Positions 43,701 to 53,476 of a stretch of 64,000 bases of DNA are shown piece by piece. The notes under the pieces were generated by a model. It was not told the origin of the DNA and made no database searches. It saw nothing but the letters and a program-made list of their open reading frames with translations. The first letter of the stretch is position 1, and each line of letters opens with the position of its first letter. The stretch is from Agaribacillus aureus. Its GTDB lineage: Bacteria; Bacteroidota; Bacteroidia; Cytophagales; Cyclobacteriaceae. The stretch spans positions 124,001 through 188,000 of the forward strand of contig JAUJEB010000008.1 in NCBI GenBank assembly GCA_030442055.1, given 5' to 3'. The position numbers were made by a program, and so were the translations under genes.

Positions 43701-45029
43701 ATGAAAAGGCTTTTGTGCGTGCTGCTATTGTGGCTGTGTTTAACTTTAGTTGGTCGGGCCCAATCTTCACTATTGAAATCAGGTCCCATGGTTGGATATT
43801 CCACAATGAAGGAGGTGCTGTTGTGGGTTCAAACCACCAAGTCTTGTGAGGTGAAATTTGCCTATTGGAAACTTGGTGACCCAGGCAACAAATTTAGCAC
43901 GGAAGAGGTGATTACCCAAAAAGATCAGGCTTACGTGGCAAAGCTTGTGGCCGATGAAATAGAGCCTGGACAAAAATATGGATATCAATTATACATCAAC
44001 AGCAAGTTGGTTAAAAGACCTTACCGGCTGACATTTCAGTCGCAACCCTTGTGGCAATATCGAACGGACCCACCACCCTTTAAATTTATTGTCGGAAGTT
44101 GTGCTTATATTAACGAAGCCGCGTATGACAGGCCCGGAGATGGTTATGGTGGAGATTATGAAATATTTGGCAGTATCTACAAGGAAGGCGCGGATTTTAT
44201 GGTATGGATGGGTGATAATACTTATTTGAGAGAGGCGGATTGGAACAGCCGGACAGGTATATACCATCGTTATACACATACCCGTTCCACAAAAGAGATA
44301 CAGCCCGTTTTTGGTTCTATGCATCATTATGCTATTTGGGATGATCATGACTACGGCCCGAATGATTCGGATCGTTCTTTTTGGAACAAGGAAATCACCA
44401 CCGAGGCCTTTAAGCTATTTTGGGGCAATCCGAATTATGGTGTGACAGGAATGGGAGGTGTTGCGGGCACTTTTTTCTGGAATGACGTTCAATTCTTTTT
44501 GTTGGATGACCGGTACTTTCGCTCGCCAAAACATCGCACAGATGGCAGCCCGCGAACGATACTTGGAAAGGAGCAGTACCAATGGTTAATTGATGCTTTG
44601 ACCTTTAGCCGGGCTAGTTTCAAATTTATCGTTATCGGTAGCCAGGTATTGAATACCGCCAAAGCCGGGGAAAATTATGCTAACTACGCTGAAGAAAGAC
44701 AAAAGCTAATCGAGGCCATATTTGATTCCAAAGCCAGTGGGGTTGTTTTCCTGGATGGCGATCGACACTATACAGAACTAAGCGTGCTTAACGAAGCCAG
44801 GCAATATCCATTGTACGATTTGACAGTCTCTCCGCTAACCGCAGGCGTGTATAATCCAAAAGATGAGAAAAATGACCTAAGGGTTCCTGAGACGCTGGTG
44901 GTAGAAAGAAATTATGGATTATTGGAAATTTCAGGTCCGCGAAAAGACCGTGTTCTTTCCATAAAAATTAAAAACAAGGAGGGGAAGTTGCTTTGGGAAA
45001 ACAAGATCAGGGCGGCTGATCTAAAATAG
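43701..45029 (+). CDS. PhoD-like alkaline phosphatase or phosphodiesterase
   Basis: About 442 residues from the ATG at 43701, chosen because it begins a clean signal peptide (MKRLLCVLLLWLCLTLVGRA); an in-frame start 39 bp upstream is disfavoured. An N-terminal fibronectin-like segment precedes a calcineurin-like metallophosphatase core with PhoD landmarks: GDNTYLREADW near 170, IWDDHDYGPNDSD near 212 and LDGDRHYTELS near 352. Periplasmic phosphate-ester hydrolysis is likely. A TonB-dependent receptor follows 176 bp downstream and may be functionally linked. Confidence 0.9.
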   Translation: MKRLLCVLLLWLCLTLVGRAQSSLLKSGPMVGYSTMKEVLLWVQTTKSCEVKFAYWKLGDPGNKFSTEEVITQKDQAYVAKLVADEIEPGQKYGYQLYINSKLVKRPYRLTFQSQPLWQYRTDPPPFKFIVGSCAYINEAAYDRPGDGYGGDYEIFGSIYKEGADFMVWMGDNTYLREADWNSRTGIYHRYTHTRSTKEIQPVFGSMHHYAIWDDHDYGPNDSDRSFWNKEITTEAFKLFWGNPNYGVTGMGGVAGTFFWNDVQFFLLDDRYFRSPKHRTDGSPRTILGKEQYQWLIDALTFSRASFKFIVIGSQVLNTAKAGENYANYAEERQKLIEAIFDSKASGVVFLDGDRHYTELSVLNEARQYPLYDLTVSPLTAGVYNPKDEKNDLRVPETLVVERNYGLLEISGPRKDRVLSIKIKNKEGKLLWENKIRAADLK

Positions 45030-45204
45030 ATAATTAACAATAAGATAATTATTTTCACGGTGCTGATAAAATGCAGGTATATTAAATTCGCACTAAGCCA
45101 GTTCAAAGTATCCGTCTTAAAATAGATGGTTGAAGGAACATAATTCCCAAGAGTTCTAAAAAAACACGCTTACTAAAACTGATATTAACTAAAATCAATC
45201 ACTC

Positions 45205-47928
45205 ATGAAAAAAATTCTACTTTCTTTAACATGTGGTATGCTACTGATTTTATGGGGTAGTAGTACTGCGCACGCACAGACAGGGACTGTGGAGGGAACC
45301 GTCCTGGATGGCGATAACCAGGAGGCCCTGATTGGCGCCACGGTGGTGCTTAAAGGGACAACAAAAGGTGCTACTACCGATATCAACGGCAGGTTTACGT
45401 TATCGGCGTTAGATGCAGGTAGACAAACCATCGTCATTTCATATGTAGGTTATCAAAATAGAGAAATGTTTGTCGATGTAATTGGTGGACAGACCGTTGA
45501 TCTAGGAAATGTGACCATTTCAGTGGGGGCAGTAGGGCTGAAGGAGGTAGAAATAATTGCCTCAGTGGCTATTGACAGAAAGACACCGGTAGCGGTCTCA
45601 ACCATTAAAGGATCTGAAATTGAAGCAAAAATAGGCAACCAGGAATTTCCCGAAATTTTAAGATCAACCCCTTCTATTTACGCTACGAAACAAGGTGGAG
45701 GCTTTGGAGACTCCAGAATTAACGTAAGGGGGTTTGACCAGCGGAATACCGCAGTATTAATCAATGGCGTCCCGGTAAATGATATGGAAAACGGCTGGGT
45801 TTTCTGGTCAAACTGGGCAGGATTAAGCGATGTTACCAGCAATATTCAGGTACAAAGAGGACTCAGCGCCTCCAAGTTGGCTATTGCTTCGGTGGGTGGA
45901 ACTATTAACATTATTACCAACGCCGCCGAAATGAAAAAAGGCAGCAAAGTGGGTTATACCGTGGGGAATGATGGTTATAATAAATTCGCCATTTCTACCT
46001 CAACCGGCCTAACAGAGAATGGCTGGGCGATCAGCTTACAAGCTACACACACCAGGGGAGATGGCTATATTGACGGGACGGAATTCCGGGCTTATTCTTA
46101 TTTTGCTTCTGTTGCCAAGATATTCAATGATAGACATTCTATTCACTTGACGGCGCTTGGAGCACCCCAATGGCACAACCAACGGGAAATTGGTCAATTT
46201 GATGGCATCACGCTGGAGACTTTCGATGAAAGAGGTTTAAAATACAATCATTTGTGGGGGACCTTAGATGGTGAGGAGTTTTCCTGGAGAAGAAATTTTT
46301 ACCATAAACCCAAAGTCTTTATAAATCATTATTGGAATATTTCTCAAAAAACGGAACTGGCTACCACTGCCTACATATCCTATGGTAGAGGAGGTGGTAC
46401 CGGACCAAGAGGACAACTGAACGGATCATTTGATAACTCCAGCAAATTTAAGGATGAAAATGGACAGATCCGCTTTGAAGATATCCGGCGCTGGAATCAG
46501 GGACAGAATGTGCCCGATTTTGGGGACCCGAGAGTAACATGGGGTGAACTCAATCCGGGTGTAGATAATCGCCAGGGTTTCTTTGCTGATAAATTTGTGA
46601 ATACGAGCGGTGAAGGATTTGTAAGAAGGGCCTCTGTAAACTCACATAACTGGGTAGGAGTCATATCTAATTTAACTCATGAGTTGAGTGATAGGTTTAA
46701 TCTTACCGCGGGCATCGATCTTCGACACTACAGAGGAATTCACTACAGGAGAATTGATAACCTGCTTGGCGCGGATGCTTATTTTACCAATACAAATATC
46801 AATTTGGCAGGGCAGTTTATAACGGAAGAAAAAGAGGCGAAAGCCATTGCTGATTTAAAAGATGACGCCAAGCTAAACTATCACAACGACGGTGTTGTTC
46901 AATGGATTGGATTCTTCGGTCAATTGGAATATAATGAAGGGCCACTTTCAGCGTTTGTTTCTAGCTCTCTTTCTAATCAGGGATTTAAGAGGATTGACTA
47001 CTTTAACTATCTGGACGGCGACGACACAGAAGCCGATGGAAATCCCAAGCAAGAAACGGATTTTGAAAACTTTCTGGGCGGCAATATTAAAGGAGGGATC
47101 AATTATAATCTTGATGAACGTCATAATGTCTTTGCTAACGCCGGATTTTATAGTAAGCAACCAATTTTTGATAATGTCTATCTGAATTTTTTGAATGAAG
47201 TAAATCCTGATGTCGAGAATGAAAGAGTACTGGGCTTTGAATTAGGCTATGGATATCGATCAAAAATGTTCAGTGCTAACCTTAACTTATACAGGACTGC
47301 CTGGACCAATCGTTTTTTAAGCCGGGATGTTGAAATAGAAAATCAGGACGGGAGAGCAAATTTGGCGGGTATTGACCAGATCCACACCGGCGTGGAGGTA
47401 GATATGACCTTCAGGCCAATTAGCAAGCTGACTATTGACGGTATGTTATCAGTAGGAGATTGGACCTATGGTGATAATATATCGGCCGCCGTATTCAATG
47501 ATGCCAGAGAGAATATTGGTACTTTCACATTTTACCTCGACGGCGTAAAGGTCGGAGACGCTGCACAAACTACAGCGCGAATTGGTGCAACCTACGAAAT
47601 AATAAAAGGACTAAGATTGTTTGGAAGCTGGTATTATGCGGGCAATCTTTATGCAGATTATGATGTAACCACCGATGAGGTTTTCGAAACACCCGGAAAT
47701 CAGGCGGTGGAAATTCCTTCTTACAACCTTGTGGATGCTGGCCTTTATTATGATTTCAAAATTGGCAAACTGGATGTAACCTGGAGATTAAATGTTAACA
47801 ACGTATTTGATGAAGAGTACATATCGGAATTAGATACCAATGAGGTTGGTGAAGATAAATTTAAAGACAACAGAGGTTTTTATGGCTTTGGCACAACCTG
47901 GAACTCAGGTATTAGAGTGAGTTTCTAA
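45205..47928 (+). CDS. TonB-dependent receptor
   Basis: This 907-residue outer-membrane receptor has a signal peptide (cleavage after AHA near 25), a carboxypeptidase-regulatory-like domain (about 28-110: LIGATVVLKGTTKGATTD), a plug (about 120-250, NVRGFDQRNTAVLINGVPVN) and a beta-barrel ending GIRVSF. There is no STN domain and no SusD partner, unlike the two SusC receptors here. It is followed by a shared terminator. Adjacency to the PhoD-like gene suggests uptake of a phosphate-containing or metal-containing ligand, but that is conjecture. Confidence 0.93.
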   Translation: MKKILLSLTCGMLLILWGSSTAHAQTGTVEGTVLDGDNQEALIGATVVLKGTTKGATTDINGRFTLSALDAGRQTIVISYVGYQNREMFVDVIGGQTVDLGNVTISVGAVGLKEVEIIASVAIDRKTPVAVSTIKGSEIEAKIGNQEFPEILRSTPSIYATKQGGGFGDSRINVRGFDQRNTAVLINGVPVNDMENGWVFWSNWAGLSDVTSNIQVQRGLSASKLAIASVGGTINIITNAAEMKKGSKVGYTVGNDGYNKFAISTSTGLTENGWAISLQATHTRGDGYIDGTEFRAYSYFASVAKIFNDRHSIHLTALGAPQWHNQREIGQFDGITLETFDERGLKYNHLWGTLDGEEFSWRRNFYHKPKVFINHYWNISQKTELATTAYISYGRGGGTGPRGQLNGSFDNSSKFKDENGQIRFEDIRRWNQGQNVPDFGDPRVTWGELNPGVDNRQGFFADKFVNTSGEGFVRRASVNSHNWVGVISNLTHELSDRFNLTAGIDLRHYRGIHYRRIDNLLGADAYFTNTNINLAGQFITEEKEAKAIADLKDDAKLNYHNDGVVQWIGFFGQLEYNEGPLSAFVSSSLSNQGFKRIDYFNYLDGDDTEADGNPKQETDFENFLGGNIKGGINYNLDERHNVFANAGFYSKQPIFDNVYLNFLNEVNPDVENERVLGFELGYGYRSKMFSANLNLYRTAWTNRFLSRDVEIENQDGRANLAGIDQIHTGVEVDMTFRPISKLTIDGMLSVGDWTYGDNISAAVFNDARENIGTFTFYLDGVKVGDAAQTTARIGATYEIIKGLRLFGSWYYAGNLYADYDVTTDEVFETPGNQAVEIPSYNLVDAGLYYDFKIGKLDVTWRLNVNNVFDEEYISELDTNEVGEDKFKDNRGFYGFGTTWNSGIRVSF

Positions 47929-47948
47929 AGATAGTTTCAATAAACAGG

Positions 47949-47975
47949 AAAGGGATCAATTTAGTCGATCCCTTT
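47949..47975. terminator. Intrinsic terminator after the TonB-dependent receptor
   Basis: A 9-bp stem AAAGGGATC/GATCCCTTT (47949-47957, 47967-47975) with a 9-nt loop is followed by further T residues. It overlaps the 3' end of the convergent minus-strand gene that ends at 47961, so it may serve both transcripts. Confidence 0.85.
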
Positions 47976-48602
47976 TTTTGTGGCCAGATTTTCTTCCAGT
48001 GCGTTATATTTATCTATAATCTGTATTTGATCCGATACCAAGGTGATATTCAGCTTATTTTCTTCCATGAAATTGCTGATTTCCCTGATGTGTTTTTTCA
48101 TATGCGGTAGGACATCGGTGCCAAAATTTTTCACCTGGATCAGCCGATCTTCGGTTTTCAGGAAATAAACATATTCCACGAAATCGTCCATTACATGGCT
48201 GGAACCAGCTTTGTCGCGTTTGACAACTACCTTTTCAACCAGTACCGGCTTTCGATAGTAAGGCAAGGCGCCTTCTAAAACAATTTCAAAGACCTGCATT
48301 TTTGAAGGAGGACTGTCCGGTTTTCGGCTCAGGGCGGTAAAAGCTCTATTGTATTTAAGCTTTTTATCATAAAATTGAAAATACTTTATGCTACTGGCGT
48401 GGTAGGTTGTTTTCTTATTTTTGGAGGTGACAATCACATTTTCTTTTTTCTGAATATAATTTATTTCTCCTTTGACAATGCTATTATCGGCCAATACCAG
48501 TACGCCTGGATTCCATCCTGATTGGTAATTGGTCCGCTGTCCCAGGACTGCCAGTGGGGCAAAAAAAAATACAAAGCCCAGCCAAAAATTTTTCCTAGTC
48601 AT
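47961..48602 (-). CDS. Exported protein of unknown function
   Basis: This 213-residue protein has a signal peptide (FWLGFVFFFAPLAVLGQ, cleavage near 22). It has a beta-rich first half (LVLADNSIVKGEINYIQKK, TYHASSIKYFQFYD) and a more helical C-terminal part ending ALEENLATKKGID. The first half resembles the surface-exposed beta domains of Bacteroidota hypothetical proteins that begin with a small stretch of parallel strands, but no firm family was found. It is convergent to the TonB-dependent receptor. Confidence 0.7.
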   Translation of the reverse strand: MTRKNFWLGFVFFFAPLAVLGQRTNYQSGWNPGVLVLADNSIVKGEINYIQKKENVIVTSKNKKTTYHASSIKYFQFYDKKLKYNRAFTALSRKPDSPPSKMQVFEIVLEGALPYYRKPVLVEKVVVKRDKAGSSHVMDDFVEYVYFLKTEDRLIQVKNFGTDVLPHMKKHIREISNFMEENKLNITLVSDQIQIIDKYNALEENLATKKGID

Positions 48603-48734
48603 ATTATGATCTACGAGTTAACCTATGGACTTGTTAGGGGGATTTTTGCCAGAGAGGAAATGAATGCTTTTCGCCATTATTTCAGGCCAAAAAATGTTGC
48701 GGAGAAACTATTGAGGATCCCAGGCCATTGAGCG

Positions 48735-50852
48735 TTAGGAAGTGGTAACCTTTGCCGGGATCTCGTAACTATTAGGGGTCAGCGGGATGCTAAAGCTGAA
48801 AACACTTCCTTCTCCTAACTTACTTTCGGCCCAGATGGTACCGCGATTTTTTTCTACAAAATCCTTGCATAAGACCAGTCCCAGCCCGGTGCCTTTTTCG
48901 TTGGCGGTGCCGGTAGTGGAATAAGTTTCAAGATCAAATAACTTCGAAAGAATTCTTTCATCAATGCCAATACCATTATCCACTACAGAAAATACACCTT
49001 TACTACCCTCCCTCATGGCGGATAGCTTGATGTGATCTCCTTCAGAGGTAAATTTAATGGCGTTGACCACCAGATTCCTGATTACAAGGTTGATCATGTT
49101 GGCGTCGGCAAAGGCTTCGAAGTTATCGTGTATTTCAATGATTAACTTCACACCCTTTTTATCAGCTACAGGCTTTAATAATGCCACATTGTCCTCTGCA
49201 ATCTTTTTCAGGTTAACGGGTTGTGGCTTACTTTCGATCTTGTACATTTGATTTCTGGCCCAGGTGAGCAGATTTTCCAGAAAATCTGTTGTCATCTCCA
49301 CTTTTGTTCTCAGATCATCTACCAGCTTATTGGTTTCTTCCTGGCTCAGGGCGCCCATGCCGAGTAAATTCAGAAAACCTTGTATCGACTTCAAAGGGCT
49401 CCTGAAATCGTGCGAAACAATTGTAAACAAATTGTTTTTAATATGATTTAGCTCCTCCAGGTTATTTTTCTGTATGCTGATGGATTGATTTTGATTGACG
49501 ATTTCCTGGTTCAGTCTTGCCAACTCCTTATTTTTCAATTCGATCTCTGTATGCTTTTGGGTCAGTATGTTGTTGCTTTTTTGTTTGCGGCGATTGTTTT
49601 TGTATAAGATGGAAGCTATGATAGCCAAAAATGTTAACACCACTACTAAAACATTCCGCTGCATGGATTGTCTTTGAATCTGTTCCTGCTGAATGATGCG
49701 ATCTTTGTTAAGCGATTCGATTTGGATTTGCTGCTTTTCTATTTCATAGTTTTCCCTGAGATTTTCCAAATCGGCAATTTTCTGGACCTGAATTAAGCTG
49801 TCATTTAAACTTTGGGTAATTTCAAAAAACTGTAGTGCCGACTCGTGACGCCCCATTTGCTTGTAGGCTTTATATTGGATCTCAGTGGCCTCCTGCACTA
49901 TTTTGATGTTGCCTATCTTTTTGCTAATTTCATAAGCCTTTTTGCTATAGGCTACACTTTTGTGATAGGCGCCCATTTTTAGATAGATTTCCGCCAGAAT
50001 GTTGTAGGTTTTAGATTCGCGGGCCAGGTTATGGAGTGGCTTGTTAATTTTTAACGCTTTCAGGACTACCTCGATGGCATCGTTAAAAAGACCTTGCTTG
50101 TTATAAGTTATACCAAGGTTGAGCAGGCTTGAAACTATGCCGTCTTTGTTGTCAAGGGCCTCCTTGATTTTTAATGACTTGTTAAAATATTCCAGGGAAG
50201 TTTTATAATTTCCTTTGGTCCGGTAAATGACACCCAGATTATTGTAACCATAGGCGAGGCCGATGCTGTCGTTTAATGATTCATTGATTTCCAGTGATTT
50301 TTTATAGTGCTCCAGCGCCTGGTCAAATTCCCCTTTTTCTTTGTATAACAACCCAAGGTTATTGTAGATAGAAGCTATACCATCCTTATTTTCAAGCTCC
50401 TCATATATTTTCAAAGAATGCAGGTAGTGTTTTAATGCATCGATAAAATTGCTTTGCTCATAATAGAGAACTCCGATGATATTGTGCGCCTTGGATATGT
50501 TGTTTTTGTTTCCAATGATTTTTTCTCGCGCCAATGCCCTGGTTATATAGGCCATGGCATTGCGGTAATCACCCGTACGGCGTAATAACCTGGCAACTTC
50601 TCTTTCAGCATGGGCCAAAAACATTTCATTTTGAAGCTTCTGAGCCAATTTTTCAGATCGGTATGCAATAACCAATGCGGTATCCGGATTATTCTCGTAA
50701 TAATAATCTATACATTTGAGCATTACCTCCAGCCGCGCGGTATCATTGGTGGCCTGTTGAAAATCCTGAACTAAATGCTCTATATTAGTCTCCTGTGCCT
50801 GGGTATACCCGGTACAAAAAACTAGAACCAACATGTAAAAAATCTTTTTCAT
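48735..50852 (-). CDS. TPR-containing sensor histidine kinase
   Basis: This 705-residue membrane protein has a signal peptide and an extracytoplasmic array of about seven or eight tetratricopeptide repeats (about 25-380: e.g. ASIYNNLGLLYKEKGEFDQA). A transmembrane helix lies near 405 (VLVVVLTFLAIIASILY), then a coiled coil and HisKA with phosphoacceptor His near 480 (VSHDFRSPLKSIQGFL). The HATPase domain has an N-box (RNLVVNAIKF), VVDNGIGID and KGTGLGLVLCKDFV. No response regulator is encoded next to it, so the partner is elsewhere. Confidence 0.93.
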   Translation of the reverse strand: MKKIFYMLVLVFCTGYTQAQETNIEHLVQDFQQATNDTARLEVMLKCIDYYYENNPDTALVIAYRSEKLAQKLQNEMFLAHAEREVARLLRRTGDYRNAMAYITRALAREKIIGNKNNISKAHNIIGVLYYEQSNFIDALKHYLHSLKIYEELENKDGIASIYNNLGLLYKEKGEFDQALEHYKKSLEINESLNDSIGLAYGYNNLGVIYRTKGNYKTSLEYFNKSLKIKEALDNKDGIVSSLLNLGITYNKQGLFNDAIEVVLKALKINKPLHNLARESKTYNILAEIYLKMGAYHKSVAYSKKAYEISKKIGNIKIVQEATEIQYKAYKQMGRHESALQFFEITQSLNDSLIQVQKIADLENLRENYEIEKQQIQIESLNKDRIIQQEQIQRQSMQRNVLVVVLTFLAIIASILYKNNRRKQKSNNILTQKHTEIELKNKELARLNQEIVNQNQSISIQKNNLEELNHIKNNLFTIVSHDFRSPLKSIQGFLNLLGMGALSQEETNKLVDDLRTKVEMTTDFLENLLTWARNQMYKIESKPQPVNLKKIAEDNVALLKPVADKKGVKLIIEIHDNFEAFADANMINLVIRNLVVNAIKFTSEGDHIKLSAMREGSKGVFSVVDNGIGIDERILSKLFDLETYSTTGTANEKGTGLGLVLCKDFVEKNRGTIWAESKLGEGSVFSFSIPLTPNSYEIPAKVTTS

Positions 50853-51185
50853 CCTTAACCAAACCTTGGAACTTATTACATTTTAAGAGCCAACCTTTTA
50901 CCTATACTTTTCAAATTCTCAGATAAAAATCACTACTATATACAAATATTAGTAACGTGGTAACCTTAAGGATCATTAGCCATCTTATCCATGTATTATT
51001 TTTATGATTTTTTGATATGAGTAAGAGAAGGTTTAATAGGAATATTCCTAGATTTGCCAAAAATGAGACTCATCATGGCATTTGGAAAAGGGCTCTTTGC
51101 GCAGGCGCAAAAATCAGATATTCTTTGGTTAATTGAACAAAATGCTGGCCGTCATCACCATTGTTTTTGCTGGCGGAATGCGACA
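50853..51185. other. Intergenic region between ruvB and the histidine kinase gene
   Basis: These 333 bp lie between the ruvB stop and the histidine kinase start, both on the minus strand, and should hold the kinase promoter. No recognisable TAnnTTTG/TTTG pair or hairpin was found. A short frame of 44 codons starting near 51063 overlaps ruvB and was not accepted. Confidence 0.5.
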
Positions 51186-52214
51186 CTAATCAAATAAGCC
51201 TGCAGTGGTACCCGGTGGTATTTTGTTAAGATGGCGGTAAGCCATTTCCGTGGCTTCTCTTCCCCGCGATGTGCGTTTTATATAGCCTTCCTGAATCAAA
51301 AAAGGTTCGTAGACTTCTTCGATGGTTTCGGCTTCTTCACCGCAGGCTGTAGCGATGGTACCTAAACCTACCGGTCCACCCTTGAATTTATCAATAATGG
51401 TTGACAGGATCCTGTTATCCATATCATCCAATCCATGTTGGTCAACATCCAGGGCCTTTAGCGCCAGCTCAGCAATATTTTTGGTGATGGTTCCATCTCC
51501 TTTTACCTGCGCAAAATCCCTGGTTCGTCGCAATAGATTGTTGGCAATACGCGGTGTTCCGCGGCTCCGGCGGGCTATTTCCTGTGAGGCGTCAGGTTTT
51601 ATCGGCGTGCTTAAAATTTGTGATGATCTTTCCACAATTCCCGAAAGGATATCGGCGCTGTAGTATTCCAACCTGGCATTAATTCCAAACCTTGCGCGAA
51701 GTGGTGAAGTAAGTAATCCGGCTCTGGTAGTTGCACCAACTAGTGTGAAAGGATTAAGGCTTATTTGCACCGACCTGGCGTTGGGACCGGAATCCAACAT
51801 GATGTCGATCTTGTAATCTTCCATTGCCGAATAAAGGTATTCTTCAACAATAGGGTTGAGGCGGTGAATCTCATCGATGAATAAAACGTCGTTTTCCTCC
51901 AAATTAGTCAATAATCCCGCCAAATCACTGGGCTTGTCCAAAATCGGGCCCGAGGATACTTTAATATTAGTATTTAGTTCGTTGGCTATTATATGCGATA
52001 AGGTGGTTTTACCCAACCCCGGAGGGCCGTGCAGTAAAACATGGTCAAGTGCCTCCTGTCTTTGCTTGGCGGCTAATACGAAAATTTTGATATTTTCAAT
52101 TATCTTATGCTGGCCGGTGAAGTCCTCGAAACTCAAGGGTCGCAACGCCCTTTCTACCTCCCTGTCGGCCGGTGACAATTCGCCAGGATCCCCGCTTAAA
52201 TAGTCTTCTCGCAT
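51186..52214 (-). CDS. ruvB: Holliday junction branch migration helicase RuvB
   Basis: This is the AAA+ motor that drives branch migration with RuvA. The 342 residues are slightly longer than the typical 335-340. Walker [10 protein letters not shown] at 63-71, Walker [10 protein letters not shown] at 111-119, sensor region [11 protein letters not shown] and arginine-finger segment [19 protein letters not shown] are all present, followed by a C-terminal winged-helix DNA-binding domain ([20 protein letters not shown]). No ruvA or ruvC is adjacent. It is divergent from apbE. Confidence 0.98.
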   Translation of the reverse strand: MREDYLSGDPGELSPADREVERALRPLSFEDFTGQHKIIENIKIFVLAAKQRQEALDHVLLHGPPGLGKTTLSHIIANELNTNIKVSSGPILDKPSDLAGLLTNLEENDVLFIDEIHRLNPIVEEYLYSAMEDYKIDIMLDSGPNARSVQISLNPFTLVGATTRAGLLTSPLRARFGINARLEYYSADILSGIVERSSQILSTPIKPDASQEIARRSRGTPRIANNLLRRTRDFAQVKGDGTITKNIAELALKALDVDQHGLDDMDNRILSTIIDKFKGGPVGLGTIATACGEEAETIEEVYEPFLIQEGYIKRTSRGREATEMAYRHLNKIPPGTTAGLFD

Positions 52215-52337
52215 GCTTTAGCACTTAATAGTTAATGATAGACCAGACTGCACTGGATAACGCTTTCCCGCTAATTTAGTTATCTGCAATATAATATTTC
52301 ATAAATAAGCTTTAAATTGCCTTTAAAGTAGAATAAA

Positions 52338-53372
52338 ATGAAGAAAGTTTTTAACATAAAACGGATATTCCCGCTATTGGTAATTCTGGTATTATTGTTT
52401 GTATGGCAATATCGTAAAAAAAGTCAGAAACCGGTAAATTTTCATATTACCGGAACCACCATGGGAAAAATTGGTTATAACGTTAAATACATTGATGAAA
52501 AAACAGGGCATAATTACAAGCCTGAAATTGATTCACTATTGACTTCTTTTAATCAATCCTTATCTCCCTACATTCCCGATTCAGAGATTTCCAAATTCAA
52601 TAGTAACACGTTGTTGAAATATGAGAGCGAATTTTTTTGGCCTGTTTTAAAAGAGAGCAAAAAGGTATTTGAAAATACCGGGGGGGCATTTGATCCGACG
52701 ATCATGCCCCTGGTAAATGCCTGGGGCTTTGGTCCTCAGAAATCTGAACAGCCCGATTCGAGCACCATCGAAGAACTCAAAAAACTGGTGGGATTCAATA
52801 ATATCTTCTTCGACAGCCTGGCAATATGTAAATTGGAGAAGGATGTGAAACTGGATTTTAGCGCTATTGCCAAAGGTTATGCCGTCGATTTGGTGGTTGA
52901 TTACCTCAGTTCCCAGGGTATAGATAATATTTTTGTTGAAATAGGGGGGGAGGTAGCGGCCAAGGGATTCAACACGGCTGAAAATAAATCCTGGACGGTA
53001 GGAGTGGAGGACCCTACAAAACCACTGGATGAAAGAGCGCTTTTCACAGCTTTTCCCCTTAACGACAGGGCCATTGCCACCTCGGGAAATTATCGCAATT
53101 TCCGAATTGTTAATGGGAGAAAGGTTAGCCACACCATCAGTCCATATACCGGTTACCCGGTGGAACATTCCTTGTTGAGTGCGTCGGTCTTCAGTGATCG
53201 CTGCATTATGGCAGATGCGTACGCTACTGCATTTATGGTGGTTGGTCTGGAAAAATCAATAGAAATAATCGAAAAAATCCCAAAGCTGGAAGCCTTCCTG
53301 ATATTCAGTGATCGCCAGGGACGACTAAAAACCTATGTTTCCGAAAGCCTGCAGGGCGAACCGCTTAAGTAG
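52338..53372 (+). CDS. apbE: FAD:protein FMN transferase
   Basis: ApbE transfers FMN from FAD to a Ser or Thr of target flavoproteins such as the NQR or RNF subunits. This 344-residue member has an N-terminal membrane anchor (RIFPLLVILVLLFVWQY). The ApbE motifs are TGTTMGKIGYNV, GGAFDPTIMPLVNAWGF, LDFSAIAKGYAVDLVVDYL, EIGGEVAAKG, ATSGNYRNF, HTISPYTGYPV and the metal-binding ADAYATAFMVVG. No lipobox was seen. No flavoprotein target is in the window. It is divergent from ruvB. Confidence 0.95.
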   Translation: MKKVFNIKRIFPLLVILVLLFVWQYRKKSQKPVNFHITGTTMGKIGYNVKYIDEKTGHNYKPEIDSLLTSFNQSLSPYIPDSEISKFNSNTLLKYESEFFWPVLKESKKVFENTGGAFDPTIMPLVNAWGFGPQKSEQPDSSTIEELKKLVGFNNIFFDSLAICKLEKDVKLDFSAIAKGYAVDLVVDYLSSQGIDNIFVEIGGEVAAKGFNTAENKSWTVGVEDPTKPLDERALFTAFPLNDRAIATSGNYRNFRIVNGRKVSHTISPYTGYPVEHSLLSASVFSDRCIMADAYATAFMVVGLEKSIEIIEKIPKLEAFLIFSDRQGRLKTYVSESLQGEPLK

Positions 53373-53476
53373 CATCGGATTTAATAGTAAATTGATATTT
53401 TGAAGCACATTATTTTTAAAATATCAATTCATTCCCTTATTTGCAGCGTTATTGCAACAAGAAAGGTATTATCCGT

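Noticed and set aside
48606-48731. A 41-codon plus-strand frame between two minus-strand genes
   Set aside because: No promoter, conservation argument or domain. It lies close to the start of the exported gene at 48602 and probably arises by chance.
51063-51197. A 44-codon plus-strand frame beginning MRLIMAFGKG
   Set aside because: It overlaps the 3' end of ruvB and contains no recognisable signal.
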